From Formicarius rufipectus (Eukaryota > Chordata > Aves > Passeriformes > Formicariidae), in assembly GCA_013399695.1 (NCBI GenBank), contig VXAU01000975.1:318365-382364 (forward strand): a stretch of 64,000 nt of DNA, in the 5' to 3' direction. The translations under genes were made by a program, and so were the position numbers. Under the pieces are notes generated by a model that searched no databases, was not told the DNA's origin, and worked only from the letters and a program-made list of their open reading frames with translations. This document shows positions 13,608 through 28,300 of the stretch, piece after piece (the first letter of the stretch is position 1; every line of letters begins with the position of its first letter).

Positions 13608-13990
13608 GCTGAGGTGGTGTGGTCAGGCTGGGCTTGTTCAACCTGGAGAAAGAACCCACCAGTCTGCCAGGAAGTCATCAGTGAGCTCAAGCCAGACTCT
13701 TCACAGCAGCACATGAAGCACATGAGACACAACAGCTGAAGCAAGTTGAAATGAGATGTTTGTGGTGCATATAAGGAAAACTTCAATTATGAAGGCAGTC
13801 AAGTAGTGAAGCAGTTTGCCCAGAGGGGCTGTGTCATCTCTGTGTAGGTTTTCAAGACCAGCTTGGGTAGAGCCCTGGGCAACCACATCTGACCGCAAGA
13901 GCTGAGCCTGCTTTAGGCAGAAGGTTAGAGTAAGGGCTTCTGGAGATCTCTTCCAACCTGAATTACCTTCTAACCCTATGATGCTATGAA
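13608..13990 (+). repeat. CR1 LINE 3' fragment, plus orientation
   Basis: The stretch carries the familiar CR1 phrases in order: GTTCAACCTGGAGAA, TTTGCCCAGAGGGGCTGTG, GTTTTCAAGACCAG, AGCCCTGGGCAACC, GATCTCTTCCAACCTGAATT and a degenerate CTATGATGCTATGAAAT tail. It lies in the same orientation as the host gene. The copy is diverged and has an internal deletion, and no open reverse transcriptase frame remains. Confidence 0.85.
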
Positions 13991-16900
13991 ATGTCCTGTG
14001 CAAAATGGAGGATCCCAGGGGTTTTACAACAGGCTTGGGAGAATAAACTAAGTGCAAGTCTATTTACTCTCATGGTTTGGAGGGCTGTGTTCTTCATTAC
14101 TAATGCAGCAAGAGGAAGGTGATGTTATAACCATCCTTAATAAATATTGATAGCCTCAAGAAATGCCATCCAGATGTGCACTCTGCAGAGAAAACCGATC
14201 AGACATACACTCCAGGGCTCTTCCCCATTGGTGAAGCTATTGACCTTTCAAGATGTGAAATACTTGAAACAACCCAAACCTTCAGGAAGTTAGTTAAAGG
14301 TTTTTGCAGCTCAGGAAGTGCGTGTACTCTTTCCTGCTTATATAAACTTATTTTACTGTTTGTACAACTGTTTTGAGTAAGTAGTCTTGAAGACCAGCTT
14401 TCTGTTGTATCTGACTCACAGGGTAACACACCAAGGTTATTCTGCCTGCTGGTCTCAATACTGATTGTTTCCTTGCTAGGAGAGAAACACTTAGTGTCTG
14501 TGTACATAGAGAAATTTGCAGACACTTGCTGCCCATTTAGCACTGACTGGAAGCAAAAGCCAATCTCTGTCTTTAAAAGCATGAAGGATTTTTCATATAA
14601 GAGGCTAGTTAAGCCTTTCAGGTTTGCGAATATTTCACTGGGTATTTTGGACTTAATCCTGCCTCTCCTTGTAGGGTGTGAATCTGGGGTGCCAGCAGAC
14701 CTCTCAGCATCAGTAGATACTTTAGCCCAGGGATGTCAGAACAGTGAACGTGACTACAGAAGTCCCTGCTGCATCTGAGCCTTTCTTCCTACCCTTCTAC
14801 AGTAGCCTGTGTGGTTTATCCTTGCCTTTTAGGGTGACCCCTTGTTCTGCTGCAGCAGTCATTCCTAGCTCTCTGCACCATGGCTAGAGCAATTGCTGTG
14901 CTGTAAAATCACTAAATGAGCACTAGTCTCCTTCACCCAGAAGGACCTTTGAGTAGGCTGAAGTGGTCAGGAGCTTTCTTAAAATGGCTTTGAAATTGTA
15001 TTTACAGCATAAGTGGTTGTTTTCCTGTAAAACTGTTCATTTCCTTCCTAAAGGCCATGTAGGAATCAGGTTTGCCTTTTTCTGCTTCATGTACCCATGT
15101 GAATGAAAAAATTACTTGAACAGCATCTCAAAACATTTTGCTTGTTGATTTACCTGTTAGACTTTGCACCAAAACCTGCTGGGTTCCCCAGAGTTCATAA
15201 GGAGAATCTACAAGAGTTTATAAAGCTTCCTCTCCCTGCTTTTTGTTACTGGCCACTGGTAAGAATGATTCCTCACTTTGGTTTGAATTTGTACATTTGG
15301 ATCTTTGGTGTTCTTGCCACTGAGAATCTCCAGCTGTCTGTTCCATCCTTCTGTACAGAGCAGCTCCTGAACCTTGATCTTTATTCCTTGGCATTTTATA
15401 ATGACATGTAATCTGTATTGGTTCATTTTAAATGCCAATCTTCAAACCATAACAGTTCAATACCTGCCTTATGAACAACTTTGCTGGCCAGCCTTAGGGT
15501 GCAGGGGGCGCAGAGCAGTGACTGCCTCTCCTGTCAGACTTGATGATGCTCTTCCTTGTGCAACTGCCTGCCTTTGCCCATGTCCCAGCCTTCAGTGCTA
15601 ACTCTCCCTGGCAGGGCATAGACAGGACCCTGCCAGCATGTGGAGAGGTGGAGCTTGGTCATGATCTGTGAGCACACAGTGTCAGCCTGATATCAGGGGC
15701 TGGGCTGTGAGTCCCAGAAGAAAGAGCACTGGGAGACTGGCACAGCTGGAATGTATTCAGGTAGCAGAGCCTTAGGAGAATTGCCCTGGGACACTTAAGG
15801 GATTGGTTGTAACAGTCTCCCTGTTCTTCATCAGGTATTTGTGATGGGATAGCAGAGTAGGAAAGTGTCAGAAGGTTGGAAGAAAAACTCTTTGTGCAGT
15901 ATTCAGGACTATGGCAGTGCAGAAGAGATTAGCCAGCCTAAATATGCTATGAAGAAAGATCCTGGGACAGTTCATTGATTGTTCTGTTTGTAAGCACTGG
16001 TAGATCAAGCAACAGAGAACCTAGTGAGGCTTTAGTAAGGCCATATCACATAAAGCTGATCTAATAAGTTCCTGAAAGTAACAGGCCCCGTAGATTAGTG
16101 GAAGGGGCTGCAACACATGCCTACAGGTTGACTTCAGGAACACAATTGGCACAAGTTCATAAGCAAACTACAAGGCAGGAGAACAGGTAGATGTGGCACG
16201 ATGGAAGTCATCCTCAGCAGAGTGTGCAGGGATGCTTCAGGAACTGGACTGGTACTGAAACCCAGCAGTAATTTGTGAGGGGACTAAGTGGGCAGGACTT
16301 ATAAGTGCTTTAGTGCCAGAAGTGAAATTGTAAATGAATGTGACAGCCTCAGCAGCAATTTGCAATCAGTGAGATGAAATTCAATAAAGACACAAACTAA
16401 ATATGCAATATGAAATGGGCACTAACTGGATAAGCAGCAGGACCAGAGGCTGGGGCTGGGGTCTACCTGTTCTGCCATGCTCTTGCTAACCCCATTCTGC
16501 TGAGCCAAAGCTGGGAGATGCAGGGGAGAGTCACTCCACGAGCACAATGTGAGCTCAGGCTGGACTTTTAGTGCTCCCTAAGGAAGGGTCATCTTTGCTC
16601 TGCAGGAGAGATTATGGTTGCTCTTATCAGCCCTGCTAGTGCACAAGTTCAGCACAGATTGATTTCTGTGTTTGACTTTCACCTTTCAGAAGTGATTTGA
16701 AAAGTTGCATTGAATTATTACAAATGTGAAGAGCAGAAGGAGGCTTTGTGATTCATTCCAAAGCATGATATTAGTGTAAAAGAGGAAAAGAACAATAGTC
16801 ATGAGCAACATAAGAGAATCACATTAGACCAACTGAAGTCCAGCTACCTCAGGAGTAGGCTGTGTCAGCTATTTAACACCAGATGACAGCATTCAAAAGT

Positions 16901-19900
16901 GTGCAGGACTGAGACATGAAGGAAAATATCTTAATCATGGAGGCTTTCAGAGGAGAGCCAGGCTGGCACAAGGGGTGATGGACAAGAAAGTAGGCTTGGA
17001 TAAACAAGTACTTTCTTGTAAAACAATGTCTCTTCTCTCCAGAGGAGGCCAAATGGTCCTCAGCCTATGAATAGGAGTTCCTCTGTGTGCTGAGGCTTTG
17101 ATTTCTTACTGACTTCTGGGAGCTGAGTCAAATTAGCTGAGGCTGATGCTGTTTTCTTACCGATGCTGTTTTCTTACCATGTCAAATTGGGAATGACCCA
17201 CTTCTTACTGAATGAGGACAAGATGAGAGATGCAGCCCTACAGTGAAGCAGCTCTCATGGTTAAGTCAGGTGACACATTCTTTTCCCTGCTGCGTCATGC
17301 ACTCTGGAGCAGTGGGCTGGGATGCTGCAGGTCAGAGGGATGTGCTTAGCCCTCTCCATACTCCAGGACATGCAGCTGGCTCCTGGCTGACAAAACTCAT
17401 TCAACTCAGCCAAAAAGTAGCTTTCATAGATGTCTGCTCATTCTCTGAGCTCAAAGCTACCTCTGAACATACCTGTAATAAAGCTGGTGTCTATTCTTTC
17501 AACAGTAACATTAAAGTGCTATGAAAGCCCATGAATTTTGGGGTCTGTCTGGTGCTAGGATCAGGACAGCTATACCAGAATTTCTGTGTTGTCATTGCAG
17601 AAGCAGGGAGGCAATTAATGTTTTCGGAGTCAGGTCTCCTTTCTTTCTGCCAAGCCCCTGACTGCACTGGGTGTCAGAGGGACTAAGGACCATCTTACTA
17701 TGCTCATTTGTAACTCAAAAGTGTCCTCCTAGAGAGAATTAATTGTATTGGAAGCTGTTCTGGCTACAGTTGACAACATACAAATCATGCAAAGTAAGGC
17801 CTGTACTGCATGGCAGCTTGGCTTTGATGCAAACTGGGGCTACCCTGCCTGCCCAGTGCCTTTGAGATGCTCCAGCAGCTGTCTTGATGCCTGACAGATT
17901 CTAGGGGTGGCCTGCCCACTTGTTAAATATATTACCTGAGAGTTTGAAACAAATCGTCTGTGGAGTTTGCAAATGGATGATTCAGTCAAGAAAATGAGGT
18001 AAATCGATCACAAAGGACAGTGAAAGCCAAGCACTGAAATAGATGTCAACTGGTAAAGGGCAGAATGGTATTAAATTACCCCTCACCTTTTGCTCTTGCA
18101 CTGGTTTTATTCTTTGTTGCCAAGTAACCAGGCACATCGGCCTTGTTCTTACACACCTATATATTTCCCCCCAGCCTTGATTCTGGTTGCCATCAGGTTG
18201 TTTTTGAACACACTAGCATTGTCCAGACCTCTGCTGGGGAGTGAAGGCTTGTAAGGCTGGAATAAAGGGACAGTGAAGGCTGCAGACATAGCAAACCCAG
18301 GGGGAGTTTGAGGCATAAAATAAAGGCAGGGTAGGTCAAAGTAACTCGTCCGCTCCCTTCTTCATGGGACACAAAAGTCAAGTAGTTGGTTCTGCTGGCA
18401 GAGAAACTTTGCTATTTGGAGGGTTCAGCTCCCCTGCAGATCATCTTGCATTTCCCTCTCTGGTGCTGCAGGACAGGGGGTGACACAGAGTATAAGGACA
18501 GAGGGCTTCAAGTCACCTTAGAGCTGCTGAGTACATGAGAGCCTGGGCTGGCTTTCAGACTATTAATTGCAGTTTGTAGAGCAGGTGGGGAGAGATGAGT
18601 TGTTCAAAACTCTGAACATGGTTTGATGCTGGAGGTGTGGTGCTAGCCTTGGGCATACGCTGTGCCATCCTTGCAATGCAGCTATATGGAGCCTCAGTGG
18701 ATTTTGGGAGATGGAATGCATTTACATGATTCATAGACAGAGGATCTGTTGGTCTGGATGCAACTGAACTGGATTTCTTCTCAGTCAGGAAGTCAGGCAT
18801 CAAAGCAGCTCATTTATGTCAAATATTTTCTGCAACTGTAATATAGTAGACTTAGATTCATTATTGCCTGTACATCAAGCATGAAGGCTCTGTTGTTACT
18901 GGATGGCAGTTTAAAATTGTTCTTATTGGATAAAAAGCATCAAAAACTGCAGATTTCAGGTGGTTCCACCTCAGGGATAACTATGCATCTGCCTAAATTC
19001 AGCATTCTTTTCAGAGACTACTGAATTATCAGAGTTGCTGTCCCTCCATCTAGAAGTTTGCTTTGAGCATCTGCCTGGCATGTCTACCATTGGACTGTCC
19101 AGTAGTTTGGTTTTATGGGTCTAGGTTTCTTTTGACTGTGGTTGATGCCAGCTCATAAATCCACCTCCTACAAGAAACTGCTTAGCTCAGCAGACTGAGC
19201 TTTGTCTGGAAGGTGGAACATGTTCTCCTGTGCTTTCCTTGAGCAGGCATGAAGGTTTAAAGGGCTCATAAACAAAATCACTGTTGGAGTCATTGGTTAC
19301 TTCCCAGAGCTTTATTCTCCTGCAGCTAAACTGGTGGAAGTGGAGGAGAGTTCTTGCACCTTGCTATTTCAGACATTTTGAGATTTCTTTTACCTCTGTC
19401 TCTGTACCTCTTTCCAGGTTTCTCATTCCTGGAGTCCGATTTATGTTCCTTTAAGCAAGTGACCATATATTGTTCCTAAGAACTCTGCAAAAAAAGAACT
19501 GAAATGCCCTTACCCATTATATTTTTAGCTCATTAGCAGAAAAAAATAGGTGTCTGCTGTATTCTGCAAGCATCAGGGCTTCAGACCCTGCAGATTCCTG
19601 ACTTGCCTCTGCAGAATCCAAAGAAAGTATCTGATAGAAGCAAGTTTATTGTAAGAAGGCTTCTGTTCCCTTCTCTGCTGACATATACCAGAATGGAAGC
19701 ACTTTTTGAGGGCTGAAAATCTGAAGTTTGAAACCTTCACTCTGTAGTTTCTATACTGCTCAGGGATGAGTGTGGGTGAGCGAGTATGGTAGCCCCAGGT
19801 CTCTGCACCTGCAGGCAGCATGAGAAGTGGCATGTAGAGCTGACAGGAAAGGGGGAACAGCTCACAGGGGGACCCTCACTGTTTTGTAAGCTCTGAAAGG

Positions 19901-22900
19901 ATACTGGTACAAACAACAACCCCTGCAAATATGTCCATTTGCATCTGCTGCCTGACAGTGTCTGAGTATCAGCTCTCATGTGGATGCTGCTGGATGAGTG
20001 CCTGCCATGTGTGCTCTATGGAGAGGGTTTGGGTGTGGCTCTGGTTCTGGTTATCCTGCTCCCCAGGAATCTGATGCTCGAGTCACATGTGGAATTGGGT
20101 GGCTTTTCTGTGGGCCGTGGTTGCTCTTCTATGGATCTTATAGTCTGAGAGGGATCATCTTGCAAGACCTGAGAGGCCATCTCTGCATGCAAGCAGTGAT
20201 TTATACCCTTGAGCGGCAGGGGTGTGGAGAGAAGCAATGTATTGCTGGTGAATCACTGGGGTCCAGCTGGATCCCTCTCAATAATCCTTAATGCCAGGAC
20301 CTGAGCCAGCAGGGCAGCTCCATGGGAGTAGGAGTCCCAAGGAGACTCGAAATTTTCAGTGTTTCAGAAAGCCCTGCCTGAAGCCCAAGGTACCTCTGCA
20401 GATGGTGCTGGTCACATGTAGCTCTGCTGCTTTGCAGCACTGTTAACCTGCCTCAAGTGTTGTGCCCCTCTTAAGGTACTCCCAAAGCACCAAAAGCAGT
20501 GTTGGTCTGATCCTGTTTCCCTCTCTCCTGAGAATGGCCGTAAGCTTTTAAATCAAAACCTCTGAAGTCCTTTCTAATGCCTGTGGCCCACCCCTCCATC
20601 TGCTGCCTCTGACAGCTGATATGAGGCTGATGTTTCCAGCCAAAGTACTGAAATAGTTTGTTCTTTTCCATGATTCCCTTGGCAAAGGAAAACAAGCCCA
20701 TTTGTTTAGAAGCTCATAAAAGAGGAGCTTTATAGTAGGAACATTCATAAACTTGTTTGCTTTTGACCTTCTCCACATTGCTGATGGTTTCAAGTTCTCA
20801 ACCCAGGCATTGTGCTCGTCTGGTCTGTCCGTGACATTTTTGAAAAACAGCCTCACCCAGAATAATTTAAATTGCTCAGCACTCCAGCACCGAGGCTTCG
20901 GGCATGCTCTTTCTCCAGTGCAGGGCTGGGCAGGATGTGCAGGTGGGATATATTGGTAGCCTTACAGAGAGCAATGCAGACCTGCCTGCTGAAAAGAAAC
21001 CTGGCCACTAATTCCCTCTTGCTTTTTTGAGGCTAGATTAAATGATGATGCTCAAACAGAGGGCGTTTCTCAGGTTCTTAGGTTACTAAATGAATGAAGG
21101 TATTCTGTGAAGGGAAGAAATTACACCCTTAGTGTGTATGGGTCATGGAAGACTGATAGGTTTGAAAGAGTGCTTGTTCTGTGTCAGAGATAATAGGTAA
21201 GACAGCAGGTGTAAAGTACAAGTGAGTACAGCCACCTTTATTTTTGTCTTGTGGCAGGAAATTGGAATTACCTTTGGTGGACTCTGAGACTGCAAGTGTC
21301 AGGTCAAGATTCAGTGTTTAATGCTGGCATGCAATGTTTTAAGCAGATAAAAATGCTGCCGTGCTTTCACCTGTTCTTCTGTTAACTGGGGAAGGGCTTT
21401 CCAAACTTCAGATCATCATCTGTGTCTGATTGCCTTCTTGAATTGTACTGTCATGGATTTCTCCAAAATATGTCTAAGTATCCTGTCCATTTTCACGTGC
21501 TTTGCCCTCTGGAAAAGCCTGAAAGGAGTCTTCCTCTTCTTGTTTTTTGCATTGGTAAAATCTTTGTTTGTTCTCCTGCCCAGACAAAGGACATCCCAAA
21601 TTGCTACCAGCATAGGGCTTTTAGTCCTATGAACACACAGCAGCCCAGGAAACTTTTACTTGCACATGGTCCAGCTCTTTACTACACATGCATTCAGATA
21701 AAATTCTCCAGTTCATTGGTGTGTAATGGGAAGGTAATATAAAAAGCCCTCCACACTCTTTGGAATAAGCTTTTATAGGGTAGCATTGTCTGATTTCAGA
21801 TAATTCCTAGATTCAAATTGTGAGCACGGCATAGTGTTGAATTTATATGTTTCCTCTGTCTCTTAAGAGCTGGTAAACAAGACACAGTTGTCAGGAGGTG
21901 TATGAGTAGTTCAGAGCTAATTTCCCCTATATTCTCAATGTCCTTGTTAGTATAAAATATTCCCTTCCTTAGTTTTTCTGAAGACAGAAAAGGGAAGAGA
22001 AGTGTAAGTCTAAAAGTCTTATTGGTGGACACCAGCTGGGAGTCCAGTGTGCTGCAAACTGCTGGCCTCAGCACAGAGGAAGAGTGGGACGTCATATTTT
22101 ATTAGCCTTTGCAGTCTGTATCAATAGCAGGAGCTAATTGCAATTATTGGGAGATAATGTTAAGTTAATACATTCTCTCGAGCAACTGCCACTGCTCCCT
22201 CTGGAGTCATAATGAAATGTGCATTATCATGCAGCTAGTGGTGTGGCAGGGCTGTGTCACTGCTGTATCAGTGCCAGGGGTCTGAGGTCCACGCCAGTGG
22301 GAATCCTACCTGGATGGGTCCTTGGGTCTGTCTCACTCTGCTTTCACCTTTCTCATTTGGTTAATCTTTACCTGGCATTTCCCTTGATGCTGTGGGAGAA
22401 GGGCATATGTGCAGGGGTAGTGCCTGAAGCAGCTGGACTGGGATGTCATCACCAACCTGTCCTCTGCTTTCCCAGCTTTACCACATTACCCCTTAATCAT
22501 ACTGTCCCTGTTCCCATCACTTCCCTAGTACTTACTGGTTTCAGTCTTTATTATTATTATTAAGCAGGAAATGTTAGAAAGCTCTGTAATAAGCAGTAAT
22601 CAGAATTTCTGACAGTATTCCCCGTTTGGGCATCCATCTGTGTTAAACTCTAATTTAACACCTGTTTGTCTCATTACTTGCATTGAGAAGGGAGATTGAG
22701 AGCTGTGGGCTTAGCAATGCTGACTCTGAACCTTCTCCATCCTGGAACATCTAGAGTCTTGCCAAGGGTTGCACCCACAGCAAAGAAGTGATTGTCACCC
22801 CCTGAGAGACCCTGCAGGACAGAGAGTCCCTCACAAGAAGCACAAGTGGCTTCTCCACACTAGTTACCTGAAAGAGAACCGTGGCCCTAACAAGACATGG

Positions 22901-23037
22901 TAATTGTGTGCTGAGACTGGGATGTTTTTTTCATGGGACTTTTTCTCTCTGATTTCTCCAGCCAACACCCTGCTACTGGGGGATTTTCTTGCCTACTTAA
23001 TCCCTTTTGTGTTCTTTGCCTTTGTTTTTTTCCCCAG

Positions 23038-23223
23038 GCCCATGTGTTTGATCTGAACGTTAATAAGCACGAACCTCTCTGCACCCAGCTAGTGGTGACC
23101 AGAAAAAAAAATAGAACAACCCACATCCAGTTTAATCCTTTCTACCCTATTATCATTGTTGGAGATGAACGAGGCCTCATCACCTCCTTGAAGCTCTCTC
23201 CCAATCTGCGCAAGATGCCCAAG
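23038..23223 (+). CDS. DNAI1: DNAI1 coding exon, last WD40 repeat
   Basis: This 186-bp exon of exactly 62 codons sits between a TTTTTTTCCCCAG acceptor and an AAG|GTAAGG donor. It opens AHVFDLNVNKHEPLCTQLVV, includes NPFYPIIIVGDERG, and ends KLSPNLRKMPK. It completes the third WD40 blade in the window and supplies a fourth. The closing SLKLSPNLRKMPK matches the end of the propeller in mammalian DNAI1. The open frame of 209 codons at 22933-23562 is only this exon plus intron on both sides. Confidence 0.96.
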
Positions 23224-24545
23224 GTAAGGATAAGCTGCATTCCGCTAATGGAGGTACCAAGCCACAGCAGGTTTATTCATGCCTTATCACTGTCCACTCT
23301 TCTTCCACTCAATATTGTAGACAAAGCTGCTGTCTTTAGCAAGGTGCTTACAATTAAAAACCTTCTGGATAGGATTTCTGGGATGTTAAATCCATGCCTC
23401 TGTTACTCTATGAGTAAGAAGGCTCAGTTTGTTCCTGGGCAGGAGTGGGTACTGGTGGGAAAGGGGTTTGCTGTCTGTGGGCACTTTCTTACCATGATTC
23501 AAACTCTGGTCCAAAAGCTTTGCAGAGGCTTATTTGTTTCCCAGAGCTCTCATAGTTTTTGAGCTTTGGGTTTTACTTACAAAACACCTTGAGACTAAGT
23601 AAAGGAAATATCAACTCTTCCCCAAGCCCTCCCATAGAACCCATTCTGCTTGTCTTCTTGTGTTATTGCATCAGAACATGTCCCCTGCCCACCATGTCAA
23701 ATGTCCTGTAAATAAGCAAGCAGTGCTCTTTAATATGTGAGGAGACTTGGGGACCTTGACTCAAGTGACAATGAGATACTTGTGCCTGTGGGAGTTGGGA
23801 GAGTCTCTTTTCCTCCCCAGCAGTGAGGCCCAATTGTGAAGGATGATGATGTCTCTCACACAGATCCATTACTAGACTTTTTTCCTGGTCTTCATCCAGC
23901 TATGAGTTGAATTGCTGTAAATGCAGTGTCCTTTCTGAGCCCTTGTAATTTTCATATCCAGTTATCTTGTGTTAAGTGGAGTCTTTCGGTTTCAGGCTTT
24001 TTAGAACTGATCCAAGAAAGCAATCTCTCAAGATGATCATCTTTTATTTATATACTCCCAAATGTTTTATATACTCTACTAATCCCCTGTATAAGCAGGT
24101 CTTTGGCTAGGACCTAATCAAACTAGTGTCACTCCAGAGTCTTCAGAGTGATTTTTAAACAGTTCCTTCAGCCAGATGTCAGTGGAAATGTGAATCTTAC
24201 TCTGTGCTTAGAGGGCATAGAAAACATTAGCAGGGCACTTTGTTTGGGTCTGGACTGTGGGATCTGTGGAGGAGAATATGTCATACACGTCACATTTTTC
24301 TACTTCCATTAAAACTCCAGCCCCAGATCATCCAAGCTCTCAGGGCTGTCATTGGGTTGACTCAGAACAAGTTTCCTGATTGCTTTGCAAGTCCTTTCTG
24401 GTGTGGTTGAGTACAGTGATTCTTATGGAGCCTGGTTTCACAAGGGCTTAAGCAGCAGAGATGGGTCACACACGCGTAAATGTGGCTGCTCTCCTCTACA
24501 CCCCTGCTGTGGGCTGAGTAGCACCAGCAATACTGCACTGTGGCT

Positions 24546-25355
24546 CAGAATCATGGAATGATTTGGATTGGAAGGGACCTTAAAGATCATGTAATTCCAA
24601 AACCTCTCCCAGGGTCAGGAACACCCTCCACCAGACCAGGTTGCTCAGAGCTCAATCCAGATTGGTACTGAACACTTGCAGTGATGGGGCATCCACAACT
24701 TCTCTGGGCAACCTGTGCCAGTGCCTCATCACCCTCCCAGTAAAGAATTTCTTCTTGTCTATACCTACCCTTTTTCAGTTTGAATCAATTCCCCCTTGTC
24801 CTGTCACTACCTAGACTTGTAAAAAGTCCCTCTCTGTCTTCTTTGTAGTCTCCCTTCAGCTATTGGAAGGCTGCAATTAGGTCATCCCAGAGTTTTCTTC
24901 TTTCCAGGCTGAACAATCCCAGTTCTCCCAGCCTTTCCTCATAGGAGAGATGCTCCACGCCTCTGACCGTCTTTGTGCCCTTCTCTGGGCTTGATCCAAC
25001 AGGTCTGTGTTCTTCCTGTCCTGGGGACCTCAGAGCTGGACTCAGCTCTCCAAGTGTGTCTCACCAAAGCAGATTCCCCTCCCTTGACCTGCTGCCCACT
25101 TGCTTTGGATGCAGCCCAGGGCATGTTTGGTTTCTGGGCTGTGAGTGCACATGGCTGGGTCATATCCAGTCTCTCATTCACCAGCAATCCCAAGTTCTTC
25201 TCAGCAGGGCTGCTTTCCCTCTGTTCATACCTGGATTGTTACTGGGAGTTGCCCTGACACAGGTGCAGAACCTTGCACTTTACATCATGAGATTCCCATG
25301 GGCCCACTTCCTGCACTTGTCCAGGACCCCCTGGATGATATCCCATCCTTCAAAT
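24546..25355 (-). repeat. CR1 LINE fragment of about 800 bp, minus orientation
   Basis: The plus strand begins CAGAATCATGGAATGATTTG and GGAAGGGACCTTAAAGATCA, the reverse complement of the CR1 3' end. It continues with further recognisable CR1 3' UTR and ORF2-end phrases (GGCATCCACAACTTCTCTGG, CAATTCCCCCTTGTCCTGTC, CCAGGACCCCCTGGATGATA). It is the longest and best preserved element in the window, 5'-truncated as usual. Open frames read across it (24939-25439) are remnants in the wrong strand or frame and not genes. Confidence 0.93.
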
Positions 25356-28300
25356 AGGGATTCAGATGTCTCCTTCCTTTTCTGGTGGCCAGATGCAGCC
25401 CTTTGTGCAGGTATGATTGTTGTCAACTCCCTTTGCTGACCTTTTTGAGAAGTAAATTGCATATTGTTGACAAAACAATTTATACTGTTATTTCAGGAGT
25501 GACTCAATCACTTCCTGCTGACCTTAAACCAATAGGTGCCATATCCCAGGCAACATATAAACGGGATGGAAATGGAGTCTCCTGCTCTGATGTTATTAAA
25601 CTATCTGTCTTCTGCAGGCCTGGTTAAGTTTGAAGGGACACTTAACAATGAACTAAATGTTTCCTGTATATGTGGAGAGGAAGAAGGGATGTTCAAGCAT
25701 GGCTTGTGTTCAGGTTCCTTGGCTGCAGCTAGCTTGTCTCTGGAGATAGGAGGTTGAAAGACAGGAGAATTTAAGAGATGACATGGAGTGTGGTGGCAAA
25801 GCAGTAGATCTGACCCAGCCTGCTCACTGGCCTTTCTGTGTCACAAGTGAACAAGTGGTGAGGAGATTAGGTGATGGAAGAGAGTGCTTTAACAGAGGGA
25901 AGTCACGGCCTGGCAGAACAGGCAGTGCCATCCACTGTATCTTCCTCCTTCCTGTGCCTGCACCAGTCTCCATGTCCTTGGCACCAAGCCTGTAGCTGTG
26001 TTTGGGAGAGTATCATCTCACTGTGGGAAGTCAGATGTACTTCCAGAGTATCAGATCTGGATCCTCTAAAGGTCAAGTCAGTGTGCTCTTTAAACCCTTA
26101 CCCTGTGCAACCAGCATTCGTTTGTAAAATGGCTCAACTTCTCCCACTTTTCTGGGAGTCCCCATGGTTCCAGTCATGGAACTTCCAGAGATTTTTGTAA
26201 ATGAAGAGGATCCAAACCTGTGCAGAGGAGTCCTGGCATCCCAGGATATGTCTCCTTGCAGACAGAAACCTGTCTGTGCCTGGCTCAGTACTGGGTATCT
26301 CAGGCTGTTCTGTTCTCCATAGATCCCCACTGAACCCAGTAGGAAACCTGCCCCACACTCAAATGGACAAGCCATGGCCAGTGCTTCTGAAGGTTGGGGC
26401 CTTCATGTGAACCCCAGCCATCTGTGAGCTCAGCAGCCAGGTCTGGCTTCCGTCAGCACCTTTGGAGATAGAGAGTTGCCTTTGCTGAGATCTGGCAGAA
26501 CTCAGAGTGCCCAAGGGATAGGGCAAACTAAGATTCATCTGGGTCCCACTACCTGTGTGTTTCACACTGATGTCACAGAGGTTTGCCTTTCCACACAGCT
26601 GGCATGACTGCTTTTGACAGGTATGAAGAGCAGACTGATTTTTGAGAGGACTCTTAATAGTCACATGTCATTTCCAAACCCAATTCCTCCCCTAAAAACA
26701 GACACAGTGCTGTACTCCCTCTGTTCTGCAGATAACTTCATACCACTGGGCTTATGACATAGGATTTATAAAGAGATCCTGAGCTTGGGATTTCAGCCAT
26801 TCTGAATGTATTCTTTTTTACCAGTCAGTTAAAGGTCACGTGGTGGATAAGTGGAAATAGGGAGGATAAGGATAAGACCTTGGTCCTTCCTGTCTTCATG
26901 TCCTTGAGTAAGGAGGAAGGGTCAAGAGCTCTTTAAATAATTTGCAGGATTGACCTGCAGCTTAATTAATTCATGTTTGCAAAACACTTGGGGATCTTTA
27001 AGAAGTGTTATTTAATACTCTGAGTTTTGCTGTCAGTGACATTAGCACAGCTTCATTTATGAACACTTGGCAGAACAAATATGCCAAAGGGGGAACTTCT
27101 CGAAAGCACTCAGGTCTTGTTTTCAGAGTGTGGCTTTCACCAAGACACATGGTAAAAGCTTCAAAAAATGCTTAAAACTCCATGTGAGTTTTGGCATCCT
27201 AAATCATTTAGTGGCACATGGGGAAAGGTGCATTTATTGTTGAGAGGAAGCTGAAGATGGGGGCTCTATTAACTACTAGGTGCTTGTGTCAAGGACACAC
27301 AGAGGGCACAGAGGTCCTGTGTACAGGACAGGAGGCACAGCAAGCATCCTCGTGTCTATGCCCTGGTGGTTCATGTCCTGGAGTTCTCCCTAGTCCCACA
27401 GATAAAGTCTCTGGGGGAGGACAAAGACATCCCCTTGCTGCAAAGCAGTGAACTGTATTTTCTTCCATGAGATGTGATCGTGGTAGGGGTTTTTCTGTGC
27501 CTGTTGCTGTTGTCTCTAGATTGTGTGAACCCTGTAGAACGACTGTGTGAACTGCTGGGAGTCCTCTAGGAACTCATTACCCAAGAACCTGGGAGCTTGG
27601 TGGGGCAAAGAGAGCATAAGCCAAAGCATGTGGGAGGAGCAACCATGGGGCAGAAAGAAGAGCCTGCTGAATGTCCGTTTGCAATCAGACTACCAGCAGC
27701 ATGGTCCTGCACTGGCCATGCTGAACACCCATCTCCCTGGGCATCCAGCCCTGCTGGGGCAGAGACCCCATGGCAACAAGTATTGCCCTGTGCAAGTAGG
27801 CCAGTGAAACTGGTTTGGGTCCTTCTACTCAGTGCTTAGAAGCGGGGGACAGAAATGCTTGCAGTGTTTTAAGATGCAGCAGTAGGAACATGTGGCGCTC
27901 TGATGTCATACAAACCACTTTTGGACTCCAAGTGCTCCTTAAATATTGCAGCGGATGTCAGGCAGGAGTTGTTTAACTAATAAAGTATCATTTCTAATTT
28001 TTAATGACCTTGGGGGGTTGAGTTCACCCGAGGGAAGCATTGGTGTAAGAAGAATCAGTTTTGGGCAGAGCTGTTTAATTAGTGAGCCTTCCGGGTTTCA
28101 CTCCAGGGTTGCAAGAAATTAAAGCATTTTGTCATCACAGTCAGAAAGAATGTAGCTGCTCATGGGCTTTGGTTTTCTATAAACTGCTAAAATAGCCTGG
28201 CACAACCTCTGTCAATGCTAAAAGTAAGAATATAGTAAAAAAATGTTCGCGGTGTTTTTAGTAATATTGGGAGACCACAGAAGAGTAGAAGTAGAAAAAA

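Larger units (their letters stand above)
9780..23037 (+). other. DNAI1 intron of about 13.3 kb
   Basis: This long intron contains the tandem duplication at 10687-11167, a CR1 fragment at about 13608-13990, a perfect 17-bp tandem doublet at 17145-17178 (GATGCTGTTTTCTTACC) and a short TTA run at about 22547-22562. The open frames inside it have no domains and no flanking splice signals that would make them exons. I see no RNA gene. Confidence 0.8.

Noticed and set aside
22933..23562. 209-codon plus-strand open frame
   Set aside because: It is the DNAI1 exon 23038-23223 read through into intron on both sides; the splice sites at its edges are strong.
24939..25439. Several overlapping frames near 25 kb
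   Set aside because: They lie within or overlap the CR1 fragment and do not encode its reverse transcriptase in frame.
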